Assembly (NCBI GenBank): GCA_910579175.1 | Contig: CAJTTB010000007.1 | Coordinates: 62,001-126,000, forward strand | From: an uncultured Oscillospiraceae bacterium | GTDB lineage: Bacteria; Bacillota; Clostridia; Oscillospirales; Ruminococcaceae | Direction: 5' to 3' | Length of the DNA: 64,000 nucleotides | Shown here: positions 57,560 through 64,000 of the stretch, in pieces | Layout: every line of letters begins with the position of its first letter | Position numbering within the stretch: the first letter of the stretch is position 1 | The notes under the pieces: model-generated | Databases searched by the model: none | Seen by the model: only the letters and a program-made list of their open reading frames with translations | What the model was told of the DNA's origin: nothing | Made by a program: the position numbers and the translations under genes

Positions 57560-58816
57560 TCATATTGTCAATAACCCCTGTTCTAGCATCGCTTGAGCTG
57601 CCAGTAAAACTCCTATTTTTCCAGTTGTATAGGTCAATCCTCCTTGCAGCCATACAGCATAAGGCTCTCTCAGGGGACCGTCGGCAGAAAGCTCGATAGA
57701 AGCCCCCATCGTAAATGCTCCCGCTGCCATAATAACGGGGCTTTCATAACCAGGCATTTCCCATGGCATTGGCTTTACAAAGGAATCAACTGGAGAGCCC
57801 TTTTGAATTCCCTGACAAAATGCAATCATACTTTCTGCATTGTGCAATTTAATTGCTGCGATGATGTCAGTACGAATAGCATCGTATTTTGGAAATACTT
57901 CATACCCCAGTTTTTCAAATAATCTCAGCGCAAAGATACTGGTTTTCACTGCACTAGCAGTTACAGAAGGGGCAAAAAATAGCCCCATAAACATACTTTT
58001 ACTTTGATTGAGGGTACAACCCGCTTCTTTTCCAATTCCTACAGCAGTTAAACGATAGGCGCATTGTTCAATATAGTTTGCTTTCCCTGCAATATATCCA
58101 CCAGTTTCGGCAATTCCACCCCCTGCATTTTTAATGAGAGAACCAACAATCAAATCTGCACCTACCTGAGTGGGTTCTTTTTTTTCTACAAATTCCCCAT
58201 AGCAGTTATCTACTACAACAATCGCATTGGGATTGACTGCGCGAACGGTACAAATCAATTGCTCAATCTCTGAAATTGTCAGTGATTCTCTCAAAGAATA
58301 GCCCCTAGAACGCTGAATATAAGCCACCTTGCAATCGGTCGCTTTTTGATGAACCATTTGGTAATCCACTTTCCCATCTGAAGTCAAATCCACCTGTTCA
58401 TACACAATACCATAATCCTTTAAAGAACCATTTCCAGTTCCTCGAATGCCAATTACCTCTTCCATGGTATCATAGGGTGCGCCTGTCAAAGAGAGCATTT
58501 TATCCCCCATACGCAATACACCAAATAAAGCAACGCTTAACGCATGGGTGCCAGATACAAAATTATGGCGCACCAACGCATCTTCTGCACCAACAATCTT
58601 TGCGAATACTTCATCTAGTACCTCTCTGCCGCGATCGCCATAACCATAGCCCGTGCTGCCTTTAAAATGGGTCTCACTGACACCGCATTCTAAAAAGGCA
58701 GAGAGTACTTTTTCTTCATTATATTGCGCAACCTGCTCTATTTGTAAAAATGGCTTTTCACAATCCAATTGTACTGATTGAGCAAGTTGCTGCAATCGTT
58801 TATCTATGTTTATCAT
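57560..58816 (-). CDS. PF06838 PLP enzyme ('aluminium resistance'/methionine gamma-lyase family)
   Basis: This 418-residue fold-type I PLP enzyme has the family motifs GYGYGDRGRE, VRHNFVSGTHALSVALFG and VVDNCYGEFVE. The PLP lysine is in GSLIKNAGGGIAETGGYI. The family is annotated as aluminium resistance or methionine gamma-lyase-like, with its substrate unsettled. I chose the ATG at 58816, which has AGGAGC upstream; the longer in-frame reading adds 12 codons without support. It follows the second M42 gene by eight bases. Confidence 0.86.
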   Translation of the reverse strand: MINIDKRLQQLAQSVQLDCEKPFLQIEQVAQYNEEKVLSAFLECGVSETHFKGSTGYGYGDRGREVLDEVFAKIVGAEDALVRHNFVSGTHALSVALFGVLRMGDKMLSLTGAPYDTMEEVIGIRGTGNGSLKDYGIVYEQVDLTSDGKVDYQMVHQKATDCKVAYIQRSRGYSLRESLTISEIEQLICTVRAVNPNAIVVVDNCYGEFVEKKEPTQVGADLIVGSLIKNAGGGIAETGGYIAGKANYIEQCAYRLTAVGIGKEAGCTLNQSKSMFMGLFFAPSVTASAVKTSIFALRLFEKLGYEVFPKYDAIRTDIIAAIKLHNAESMIAFCQGIQKGSPVDSFVKPMPWEMPGYESPVIMAAGAFTMGASIELSADGPLREPYAVWLQGGLTYTTGKIGVLLAAQAMLEQGLLTI

Positions 58817-58824
58817 AAAAGCTC

Positions 58825-59838
58825 CTATAATAAATTTTCCGCCAAAAGACACACCATTTTAAACGTGCTCTGAACATCAACGGTTTTCATAACACAACAG
58901 GCAGAGTGCAGATAACGACAAGGAACACTGACCGCAATCGTTTTGACGCCACCTTTTGATACCTGAATCGCTCCCGCATCATTTCCGCCCGCTACCAAAG
59001 TTTTTGTTTGACATGCCACTTCATATTTTTCTCCAAGGGCATAGGAGATATCATATAATTCGCGATTGTAGATGGTGGAACGGTCCATAAATCCGATCAC
59101 TGCACCTTTCCCCAGATGACAAACTTGTTTGTGTTCTGGCACATCGGTGATATCCGCTGCGGTGGTAGCTTCTACTACAATGGCAATATCAGGCTCAACA
59201 TTGTAAGCGGCTGTCTGTCCGCCCCTGAGTCCAACTTCTTCTTGGGTTACAAATGTAAAATAAGTATCATATTTTAATTTTGATTGAATCATTTCAATTA
59301 AGATAGCACAACCAACACGATCATCCAATGCCTTTCCCTGAATACAACCATCGCCAAATTCAAAGCAATCACCAATAAAAGAAATACTATCTCCCAATTG
59401 GATCACATTCAATGCTTCCTCTTTACTTTCTGCACCGATATCAATATACATATCCTCTATCTTAACTGGTGTTTTTCGTTCACTCTCTGTCTGTTGATGA
59501 ATAGCTTTTGTTCCAATTACACCAGTGATACCAGCACGATAAAGACGAACTGCTCGCCCAATTACAACACGTTGATCAATTCCCCCAACAGTCGTAAATT
59601 TTAACAATCCTTCTTCGGTGACTGCTGTTACAATCATACCTACTTCATCCATATGGGCACTAATCATAAGGCGTTTACTTGGAATAATCAGTCCCTTTTT
59701 AAAACAAATCAAATTGCCCATATTGTCTACTTGATAATGACAATAGTCTTTTATCTGAGAAATAATCCATTCCCGTACGTTGTCTTCATCTCCTGAAATA
59801 CCATTTAACTGAGACAATGCCTTGATTCTTGAAATCAT
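58825..59838 (-). CDS. M42 family aminopeptidase, copy 1
   Basis: This 337-residue co-catalytic metallo-aminopeptidase has AHMDEVGMIV, the DDRVGCAIL segment (bridging Asp), FVTQEEVGLRGG (catalytic Glu pair) and a late SVPCRYLHS histidine. It belongs to the TET/PepA-glucanase M42 group that trims peptides from amino ends in large tetrahedral particles. Its ATG follows immediately on the stop codon of the second M42 gene. GGAGGTG lies within the upstream reading frame. The two copies are clearly paralogous but diverged. Confidence 0.9.
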   Translation of the reverse strand: MISRIKALSQLNGISGDEDNVREWIISQIKDYCHYQVDNMGNLICFKKGLIIPSKRLMISAHMDEVGMIVTAVTEEGLLKFTTVGGIDQRVVIGRAVRLYRAGITGVIGTKAIHQQTESERKTPVKIEDMYIDIGAESKEEALNVIQLGDSISFIGDCFEFGDGCIQGKALDDRVGCAILIEMIQSKLKYDTYFTFVTQEEVGLRGGQTAAYNVEPDIAIVVEATTAADITDVPEHKQVCHLGKGAVIGFMDRSTIYNRELYDISYALGEKYEVACQTKTLVAGGNDAGAIQVSKGGVKTIAVSVPCRYLHSACCVMKTVDVQSTFKMVCLLAENLL

Positions 59839-60867
59839 TTATTTTGCACCTCCAAAAGATAAAATATATTGTGCTAGCAGGTTGGAAACACTTTCTAGAT
59901 CATTGATATCAATGACTTCAATCGGTGTGTGCATATATTTTAGTGGAATGGATAACAAACCGGTTTGAATACCACCATGTTGTACACCAATCACATCTGC
60001 ATTGGTTCCGGTTTTGCCTCCCATCACTTCTTCTTGAAATGGAATTTGTTGCGCCTTTGCCAAAGCAATCAATTTTTGATAAACTTTTTTGTTTAAAGTT
60101 GGTGCAATTCCTATCATAACACCTTTTCCCAATTTTCCGCATTGATGTGCACGGGCATCTGGAGTATGGGCAAAACTGACATCAACTGCCAATGCAATAT
60201 CAGGATTGAGCTCATAACTTGCAATTGCCGCGCCTCTTTCTCCTGTTTCTTCCTGTGCAGAAAACAAAACGGTAAGACCACAGTGTAATTCTTTGTCCTT
60301 TAACTGTTCCAATGCTTCTAAAATTGCAACAATTCCGCAACGGTCATCTAAGGCTTTGGAAGAAATTCTAGAGCCCAATAGGTCACAAAATTCAGAATGT
60401 ATCATCACACGATCTCCCAAACGCACAACCTTTTGCGCTTCTTGATAAGACATACCAATATCAATCAAGATATCATCTATATCAGGAACCTTTTTTTCCT
60501 CGGTACCGGTCAAATGTGGTGGCAATGTCGCAATGATACCAGGAATCGTTTGTTTGGCACAAATGGTTACTTGTTGTCCCAATAATAGGCGGCGGTCAAC
60601 TCCTCCGCAATTGGAAACTCTTAAAAAACCATTGGAATCGATATAAGTGACCACCATACCAATCTCATCGATATGTGCATCTAATAAAATGGAAGGTTGA
60701 TTTTTTTCAGCCTTTTTAATCACACCGATGACATTGTTAAATTCATCAATATAAGCCTCTTGCGCATATTGTTTTAGATAGGTCAGGGCAATTTCAGAAA
60801 CAGAAGTTTCCTCCCCAGAAATTCCAGTCGATGTACATAAATGCTTTAACACTTCTTTTGATTTCAT
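59839..60867 (-). CDS. M42 family aminopeptidase, copy 2
   Basis: This 342-residue M42 peptidase starts VLKHLCTSTGISGEETSVSE (shortened) and has DAHIDEIGMVV, the DDRCGIVAIL bridging aspartate, FSAQEETGERGAAIA and SIPLKYMHT. The active site is complete. It follows murD by 28 bases and abuts the other M42 gene directly. Two different M42 enzymes in one operon may form mixed particles or split substrate ranges. Confidence 0.9.
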   Translation of the reverse strand: MKSKEVLKHLCTSTGISGEETSVSEIALTYLKQYAQEAYIDEFNNVIGVIKKAEKNQPSILLDAHIDEIGMVVTYIDSNGFLRVSNCGGVDRRLLLGQQVTICAKQTIPGIIATLPPHLTGTEEKKVPDIDDILIDIGMSYQEAQKVVRLGDRVMIHSEFCDLLGSRISSKALDDRCGIVAILEALEQLKDKELHCGLTVLFSAQEETGERGAAIASYELNPDIALAVDVSFAHTPDARAHQCGKLGKGVMIGIAPTLNKKVYQKLIALAKAQQIPFQEEVMGGKTGTNADVIGVQHGGIQTGLLSIPLKYMHTPIEVIDINDLESVSNLLAQYILSFGGAK

Positions 60868-60895
60868 AATACACCATCTTTCTGTTGATTATCTT

Positions 60896-62302
60896 TTATT
60901 TTAATTCATTTACAAGGCGTTTAAAGTGATGTCCACGTTGTTCAAAATTAAGATATAAGTCGAAACTGGCACTAGCAGGAGAAAGCATGACAACATCTCC
61001 CGCCACTGCCACTTCTCTTGCGGTTTGTACTGCTTCTTCTAGCGTTTTCACACGAATGATTTGCAGTTGTTGCGGTTGATAATGTTCTTCTTCCAACACA
61101 GCTTTTTCAATCTTATCGGCAGTGGCTCCCAGTAATATAAGTATTTTTACTTTTTGATTGATGTGAGGAGCCAAAGGCTCATATGGGATTTTCTTATCAT
61201 ATCCGCCTGCAATGACAATGATTTTTTGGTCAAAGGAATTGAGTCCTGCAATGGTTCTAGTGGGGCTGGTGCCTATGCTGTCATTGTAATAGCGCACATC
61301 GTCCAACGTCCGAACATATTCTATGCGATGTTCTACTCCTGAAAATGTATGGGCAACCTTTTTTATGTTATCAATTGACACTTCTTTGCCCACTGCTGTA
61401 ATTGCTGCCAAATAATTTTCAACATTGTGTAAACCTGGTAATTTGATTTCACTCGCAGGTAATATGTATTCTGATTGCCCATGACAGCTTCGATATAAAC
61501 AACCATCTTTTGAGAGATATGCTCCATCAGTTGGTTGTTGTGTTCTAGAAAAGTAGAGTACCTGTCCTCTGGCTAAGTCTTTCATCTGACAAGTAATTGA
61601 ATTATCCAGATTCAAAACCGTTTTGGAAAACGCATTTTGATGAAGAATCAGATTGGATTTCGCATCAATATACTCCTTCATATCCTTGTGTACATCCAAG
61701 TGATTGGGAGCGACATTGGTTACCACTGCCACATCTGGAGATTGACGCATAGAAATCAGCTGAAAGCTGGATAACTCCACCACTGCCACATCAGTTGGTT
61801 GTATCGTCTCAATGATAGGCAACAGGGCTTTTCCGATATTGCCTCCCAGATGAACCGTTTTCCCCTGTGCTTTTAACATCTCACTGATTAAAGTCGTAGT
61901 GGTACTTTTTCCGTCAGAACCGGTTACCGCATAAATTTTACAAGGGCAAAGTTCAAAAAAGGTTTCCATTTCAGAGGTGACAACAATTCCCTGCTCCCTT
62001 GCTTGTGTTAATTCTGGTGTCAGATAATTCATACCAGGTGTGCGATAGATGATATCTGCTTTAGTAAAGTGATTCATATAATCTAGACCTGTGATAAAAC
62101 GAACGCCCAAATCAACCAGGGTTTGATAATGCTCAGGGTAAATATTGGATAGTTCTTTTTCACTTTTTTTATCACAAACTGTCACAGCAATTCCCTTTTG
62201 CTGAAATTGCTTGATAATTCCAAAATTTGTCACGCCCATTCCAATAAAGAACACATTTTTGTCTTTGAGCTGCTCAAAAAACATCGAGATTGAAATGCTC
62301 AT
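60896..62302 (-). CDS. murD: UDP-N-acetylmuramoyl-L-alanine:D-glutamate ligase
   Basis: This 468-residue Mur ligase adds D-Glu to UDP-MurNAc-L-Ala. It has the N-terminal Rossmann motif FFIGMGVTNFG, the ATP loop GSDGKSTTTTL, NVAPNHLDVH, and the C-terminal ligase motifs VRYYNDSIGTSP and GGYDKKIPYEPL, with a final SPASASFDLY-NFEQRGHHF. AAGGAG precedes the ATG. It heads the operon with the M42 genes and stands apart from any dcw cluster visible here. Confidence 0.95.
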   Translation of the reverse strand: MSISISMFFEQLKDKNVFFIGMGVTNFGIIKQFQQKGIAVTVCDKKSEKELSNIYPEHYQTLVDLGVRFITGLDYMNHFTKADIIYRTPGMNYLTPELTQAREQGIVVTSEMETFFELCPCKIYAVTGSDGKSTTTTLISEMLKAQGKTVHLGGNIGKALLPIIETIQPTDVAVVELSSFQLISMRQSPDVAVVTNVAPNHLDVHKDMKEYIDAKSNLILHQNAFSKTVLNLDNSITCQMKDLARGQVLYFSRTQQPTDGAYLSKDGCLYRSCHGQSEYILPASEIKLPGLHNVENYLAAITAVGKEVSIDNIKKVAHTFSGVEHRIEYVRTLDDVRYYNDSIGTSPTRTIAGLNSFDQKIIVIAGGYDKKIPYEPLAPHINQKVKILILLGATADKIEKAVLEEEHYQPQQLQIIRVKTLEEAVQTAREVAVAGDVVMLSPASASFDLYLNFEQRGHHFKRLVNELK

Positions 62303-62502
62303 AGTAAACTCCTTTTTATGCTTGTTTTTTTAGAAAAATCTTCTAATATGTTATTATACTGATTTTTATCCATAGAATCAACTTTTTGGCATAAATATTT
62401 TTTGAATTATCATACATTCTTAGTGGCCAGTTGACATTTGAAAGCGAGAGCGATATACTAAGTATAAATAAATCATCATTAAATGTGAAATTAGGGATTA
62501 TT

Positions 62503-63066
62503 ATGGAACAAGAAAATTTAATAGCTGGTGTTTCTCCGGGTGGATTTCAAGATGTTTATGAGGTGCGGATTTTAATCTGTTATCTGCTTCATTCCATTGC
62601 AGAGCCTCTTTCTAAGGAACATCTAAATGAAATTTTTCAGTCCACAAATTTGGTCAATTACTTTGTCTTTTCAGATGCACTGTCACAATTGTTGACAGAA
62701 AAGCAACTTTCTGTCTTTAAAATTGATGCAGATGAATATTATCGATTAAATCAATCTGGAATTGATACTGCAAATCTATTTCGACACCATCTTCCCCGTT
62801 CTGTACGGAAAAAGGTTGTAGAAATTGCTTTAAAAATGCTTTCTAAACAAAAAAGAGATAGAGAAAATGAAGTGATTACAGAAAAACTGGAAAATGGTGG
62901 TTATAATATTACCTTTGTCATTCATGATATAGAGTTTGAACTCATGCGTTTTTCTTTATTTGTCCCTGACGAAGTACAGGTAGATGTCATTAAATCACAA
63001 TTTTTAAAGAGCCCTACCGACTTTTATACCCATGTGATTACCTACCTGACACAAACAGAATCATAA
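62503..63066 (+). CDS. DUF4364 family protein
   Basis: This 187-residue cytosolic protein has an N-terminal winged-helix-like region (VYEVRILICYLLHSIAEPLS, then FSDALSQLLTEKQLSVF) and a C-terminal alpha/beta part. DUF4364 is widespread in Clostridia and of unknown function; it may be regulatory. I chose the ATG at 62503, with AGGGAT upstream; a longer in-frame reading adds 24 unconserved codons. It is divergent from murD. Confidence 0.82.
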   Translation: MEQENLIAGVSPGGFQDVYEVRILICYLLHSIAEPLSKEHLNEIFQSTNLVNYFVFSDALSQLLTEKQLSVFKIDADEYYRLNQSGIDTANLFRHHLPRSVRKKVVEIALKMLSKQKRDRENEVITEKLENGGYNITFVIHDIEFELMRFSLFVPDEVQVDVIKSQFLKSPTDFYTHVITYLTQTES

Positions 63067-63079
63067 TCAAAGCAAAATA

Positions 63080-63110
63080 AAAAGGCTGTTGTAATCTACA
63101 ACAGCCTTTT
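63080..63110 (+). terminator. Terminator of the DUF4364 gene
   Basis: AAAAGGCTGTTGTA pairs with TACAACAGCCTTTT across a three-base loop. No gene lies in the following 180 bases. Confidence 0.85.
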
Positions 63111-63294
63111 CCCCTAAGCCCACCCAAACTCAAACGGTAAAATCAATATATTGGTTGTAAGAGGTAAACATAATTTGTGCACATGTAAAGCATATCGGAC
63201 TTACTTGTTATCAAAAAATGTCCTTGGATCTTGTTTGGTGAAACAAAATAAGAGCTTTTTTATATTCGCCTTTTACCAATGAGCCGCCAAAATT

Positions 63295-63747
63295 TTAAAT
63301 CTCTGTAGTCCAGTTGACACTTTGGATATTGGTATCCAATTCACGATGTTGTTTTGATAGTAAATCAATTTGTTTTTGTATCTTTGCAATATCTACTGTA
63401 ATGGTCATCTTTAGTTCAGAGTGTGTCAAACGATAATCGCGTTCATTTGCTGTTTGAATCACCATTTGAAGTGCGGATATTTGTTTTGATAATTTTTCAC
63501 GTTCTGCCAAGGCATCTGAAATGCTCATCTGATTGGAAAGAACGGTTGTACCATTGATATAATTGATTTTTTTGACGATTTCACACAATGCCTCATTGAC
63601 CTGAGTTAGCTCCTCAAGCAATTGATTTGGATCTTCATAAGGCAATTCATTTTCTTGTGTTTTGATGTTGGTGCGAATGCGATAACGAAGGTTATCTATC
63701 TTTTTTTGGTATTCTGCACGTTTTAAAAGCGCCTCTGCCAGTTTCAT
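63295..63747 (-). CDS. DIP1984 family protein
   Basis: This 150-residue helical, coiled-coil-like protein starts MKLAEALLKRAEYQKKIDNLRY (shortened) and has ISDALAEREKLSKQI and ANERDYRLTHSELKMT. This matches the DIP1984/septicolysin-like family of unknown function; no cytolysin activity should be assumed. I chose the ATG at 63747, which has AGGTGA upstream; an in-frame ATG nine bases earlier overlaps that site. Confidence 0.75.
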   Translation of the reverse strand: MKLAEALLKRAEYQKKIDNLRYRIRTNIKTQENELPYEDPNQLLEELTQVNEALCEIVKKINYINGTTVLSNQMSISDALAEREKLSKQISALQMVIQTANERDYRLTHSELKMTITVDIAKIQKQIDLLSKQHRELDTNIQSVNWTTEI

Positions 63748-63965
63748 TTCAATCACCTTTTTTATTTCTATTATTTTACTTTTAAAAAATTACTTCAAAA
63801 ACCACTCGCTATAAACATGGGATTCAATTGGATATTTTTATCAATTATTTATACCCAAATAATAATCCCTATTCTGAAAAATGTCAATATTTATTTTTTA
63901 CTGATTGCACAATGTCAATTGATATAGTAAAATGAAATTATATTTATGAAAAGGGGGATTTCACG

Positions 63966-64000
63966 ATGAACTTTGGAATTTCAACTGCATGCTATTATCC
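63966..64000 (+). CDS. Start of a gene, possibly a sugar phosphate isomerase/epimerase
   Basis: The window ends 35 bases into this frame, which reads MNFGISTACYYP. GGGGG about ten bases upstream supports translation. The opening resembles AP-endonuclease-like TIM-barrel sugar isomerases, which often begin with a short beta strand and 'GISTA'. Eleven codons are too few for a firm call. Confidence 0.35.
   Translation, partial: MNFGISTACYY

Noticed and set aside
60896..62302. SigG- or SigE-type promoter for murD
   Set aside because: The divergent region has only ordinary AT-rich elements; nothing fits a sporulation sigma consensus well enough to report.
1..64000. CRISPR arrays, tRNA or rRNA genes
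   Set aside because: No regularly spaced direct repeats and no tRNA T-arm (GGTTCGA-type) or rRNA signature were seen on reading both strands.

Overview
The window is a low-GC stretch (roughly 35% by eye) from a spore-forming, fermentative member of the Clostridia, most likely an Oscillospirales/Ruminococcaceae-type gut anaerobe. Support comes from SigG and a SpoIIM-family protein (sporulation), a Rex-box-controlled bifunctional AdhE (fermentation), GatCAB, the clostridial SCIFF peptide with its radical SAM maturase, and Clostridia-typical unknown families (DUF4364, DUF5685, TIGR04086, PF06838). No tRNA, rRNA, CRISPR array, complete IS element or prophage is visible.

Layout. 1-3.2 kb: the 3' end of trmB, a shortened and motif-decayed FeoB-like membrane protein, then a convergent SigV/RsiV-type ECF sigma and anti-sigma pair. 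3.4-5.7 kb: hpf, cysK, a GNAT gene and two copies of a small dispersed repeat. 5.8-9.4 kb (minus strand): nicotinamidase, nicotinate phosphoribosyltransferase and a flotillin. 9.5-13.8 kb: a DJ-1/PfpI protein, then cca-rtcB-tdk-EamA, in which RNA end repair and CCA addition are translationally coupled. 13.9-20.4 kb: a RING/zinc-ribbon membrane protein, GNAT, nth, a thioesterase, an amidase, a DUF5685/J-domain/membrane-protein operon, and a calcineurin-like phosphoesterase lacking key active-site residues. 20.5-28.4 kb: a D-Ala-D-Ala carboxypeptidase, trmL, degV, the lower-glycolysis genes pgk, tpiA and gpmI, and sigG with a forespore-type promoter.

28.5-37.3 kb is more accessory. It holds a TerD-vWA protein, a zinc alcohol dehydrogenase, two small orphan genes with duplicated translation-start regions nearby, adhE with a clear sigma-A promoter and Rex operator, and two tyrosine recombinases separated by palindromes. 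37.4-49.2 kb is largely housekeeping on the minus strand: ligA-gatC-gatA-gatB, a GNAT/HAD pair, DUF624, SpoIIM, scfA-scfB-proC (SCIFF), a TIGR04086 protein and yajC.

49.4-52.8 kb has pheA, an EcsC protein and a second ECF sigma/anti-sigma pair. 52.8-57.0 kb looks acquired: a hairpin-rich non-coding leader, an XRE regulator with a small membrane protein, and a LytTR/GHKL two-component system with a coiled-coil protein but no agrB/agrD. 57-62.3 kb is a minus-strand operon murD - M42 - M42 - PF06838 - unknown. The window ends with DUF4364, a DIP1984-type gene and the first codons of a further gene.

The systems best worth attention are the decayed FeoB-like protein, the SCIFF locus with its hairpin between precursor and maturase, the DUF5685/J-domain operon with its ten-cysteine tail, the apparently inactive phosphoesterase, and the recombinase pair with its palindromes.
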